Part shown: positions 63,940 to 64,000 of the stretch, piece after piece
Layout of the letters: each line of letters begins with the position of its first letter
Numbering within the stretch: position 1 is the first letter of the stretch
Assembly (NCBI RefSeq): GCF_016741875.1
Contig: NZ_JAERRF010000005.1
Coordinates: 372,001 to 436,000 of the forward strand
Direction: 5' to 3'
DNA from: Streptomyces coffeae
Lineage (GTDB): Bacteria > Actinomycetota > Actinomycetes > Streptomycetales > Streptomycetaceae
DNA: 64,000 nt
Notes under the pieces: model-generated
Database searches by the model: none
What the model was told of the DNA's origin: nothing
The model's input: the letters and a program-made list of their open reading frames with translations, nothing else
Position numbers and translations under genes: made by a program

Positions 63940-64000
63940 GTCCTCACTCAGGGTCCGCGCCCTGGCTCGACGTGACCGGCGGTGAGAGTCTCCTGGCTCC
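63940..64000 (-). promoter_or_regulatory. Cobalamin riboswitch, 3' part (continues beyond the window)
   Basis: On the minus strand the sequence entering the window reads GAGCCAGGAGACTCTCACCG (63999-63980), a good match to the B12 box (AGCCAGGAGAC core at 63998-63988). A small CAGGG/CCCTG hairpin follows at about 63949-63964. The rest of the aptamer would lie past 64000. Position 110-170 bp upstream of cobD fits B12 repression of the operon. Confidence 0.6.

Overview
This is a chromosomal segment of a high-GC actinomycete, almost certainly a Streptomyces or close relative. The evidence is the very high GC content, dense TGA/ATGA-coupled operons, GTG and TTG starts, several families largely confined to this group (DUF397/XRE pairs, DUF5959, TerD, LAETG-anchored proteins, a LuxR-family AAA regulator), and an ectABCD operon close to cobalamin genes. 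I see no rRNA, tRNA, CRISPR array, phage block or intact transposase.

Layout. 1-3.9 kb: the distal part of the SUF iron-sulfur operon (sufD end, Rieske ferredoxin, sufC, sufS, sufU, sufT), closed by a strong terminator. 4.0-12.2 kb, minus strand: an anti-sigma-type ATPase, then an operon of LuxR-type AAA regulator, giant hybrid histidine kinase and response regulator. 12.3-16.1 kb: an SMR efflux pump with its TetR regulator, a 22-bp repeat array, dapD and a dapA-like gene (lysine/diaminopimelate), and a small membrane protein. 16.2-25.2 kb: a secreted endonuclease, an acidic protein of unknown function, a PhoX-like phosphatase, a flavin monooxygenase, a small exported protein and a double TerD protein.

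25.4-36.0 kb is the accessory and most unusual part. It holds a tiny secreted histidine-rich protein inside a 28-bp inverted repeat, a DUF5959 gene, decayed gene fragments, an ATPase/XRE/DUF397 trio whose DUF397 protein carries three copies of its motif, and then a cassette of a gamma-glutamyltransferase-like enzyme, an ATP-grasp ligase, a membrane-anchored unknown and a D-2-hydroxyacid dehydrogenase. The cassette lies between 137-bp direct repeats (about 96% identical). A second, older remnant of a related cassette is recognisable at 26.7-27.1 kb (about 83-84% identical where alignable). Next to the cassette is a uronate-dehydrogenase-like gene.

36.3-47.7 kb: a lipoprotein polysaccharide deacetylase, a divergent TetR/dihydrofolate-reductase-like pair with a clear operator, a secreted beta-helix (pectate-lyase-like) protein, an aldo/keto reductase, a membrane protein/sensor kinase/NarL regulator operon, a divergent IclR/aldehyde dehydrogenase pair and a class V aminotransferase-like protein. 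47.8-51.1 kb: the ectoine/hydroxyectoine operon ectABCD on the minus strand. 51.5-53.8 kb: an amidohydrolase and a sortase-E-type LAETG surface protein. 54.1-64 kb, minus strand: the cobalamin operon (cobD, cobQ, chelatase ATPase, cobO, cobB, cobE-like, cbiX-like, cobC), apparently led by a cobalamin riboswitch whose 3' end is at the window edge, followed by a possible 32-codon leader ORF.

Recurring oddity: four genes end in short tandem repeats (11-21 bp) whose unit contains or resembles the gene's own stop codon region.
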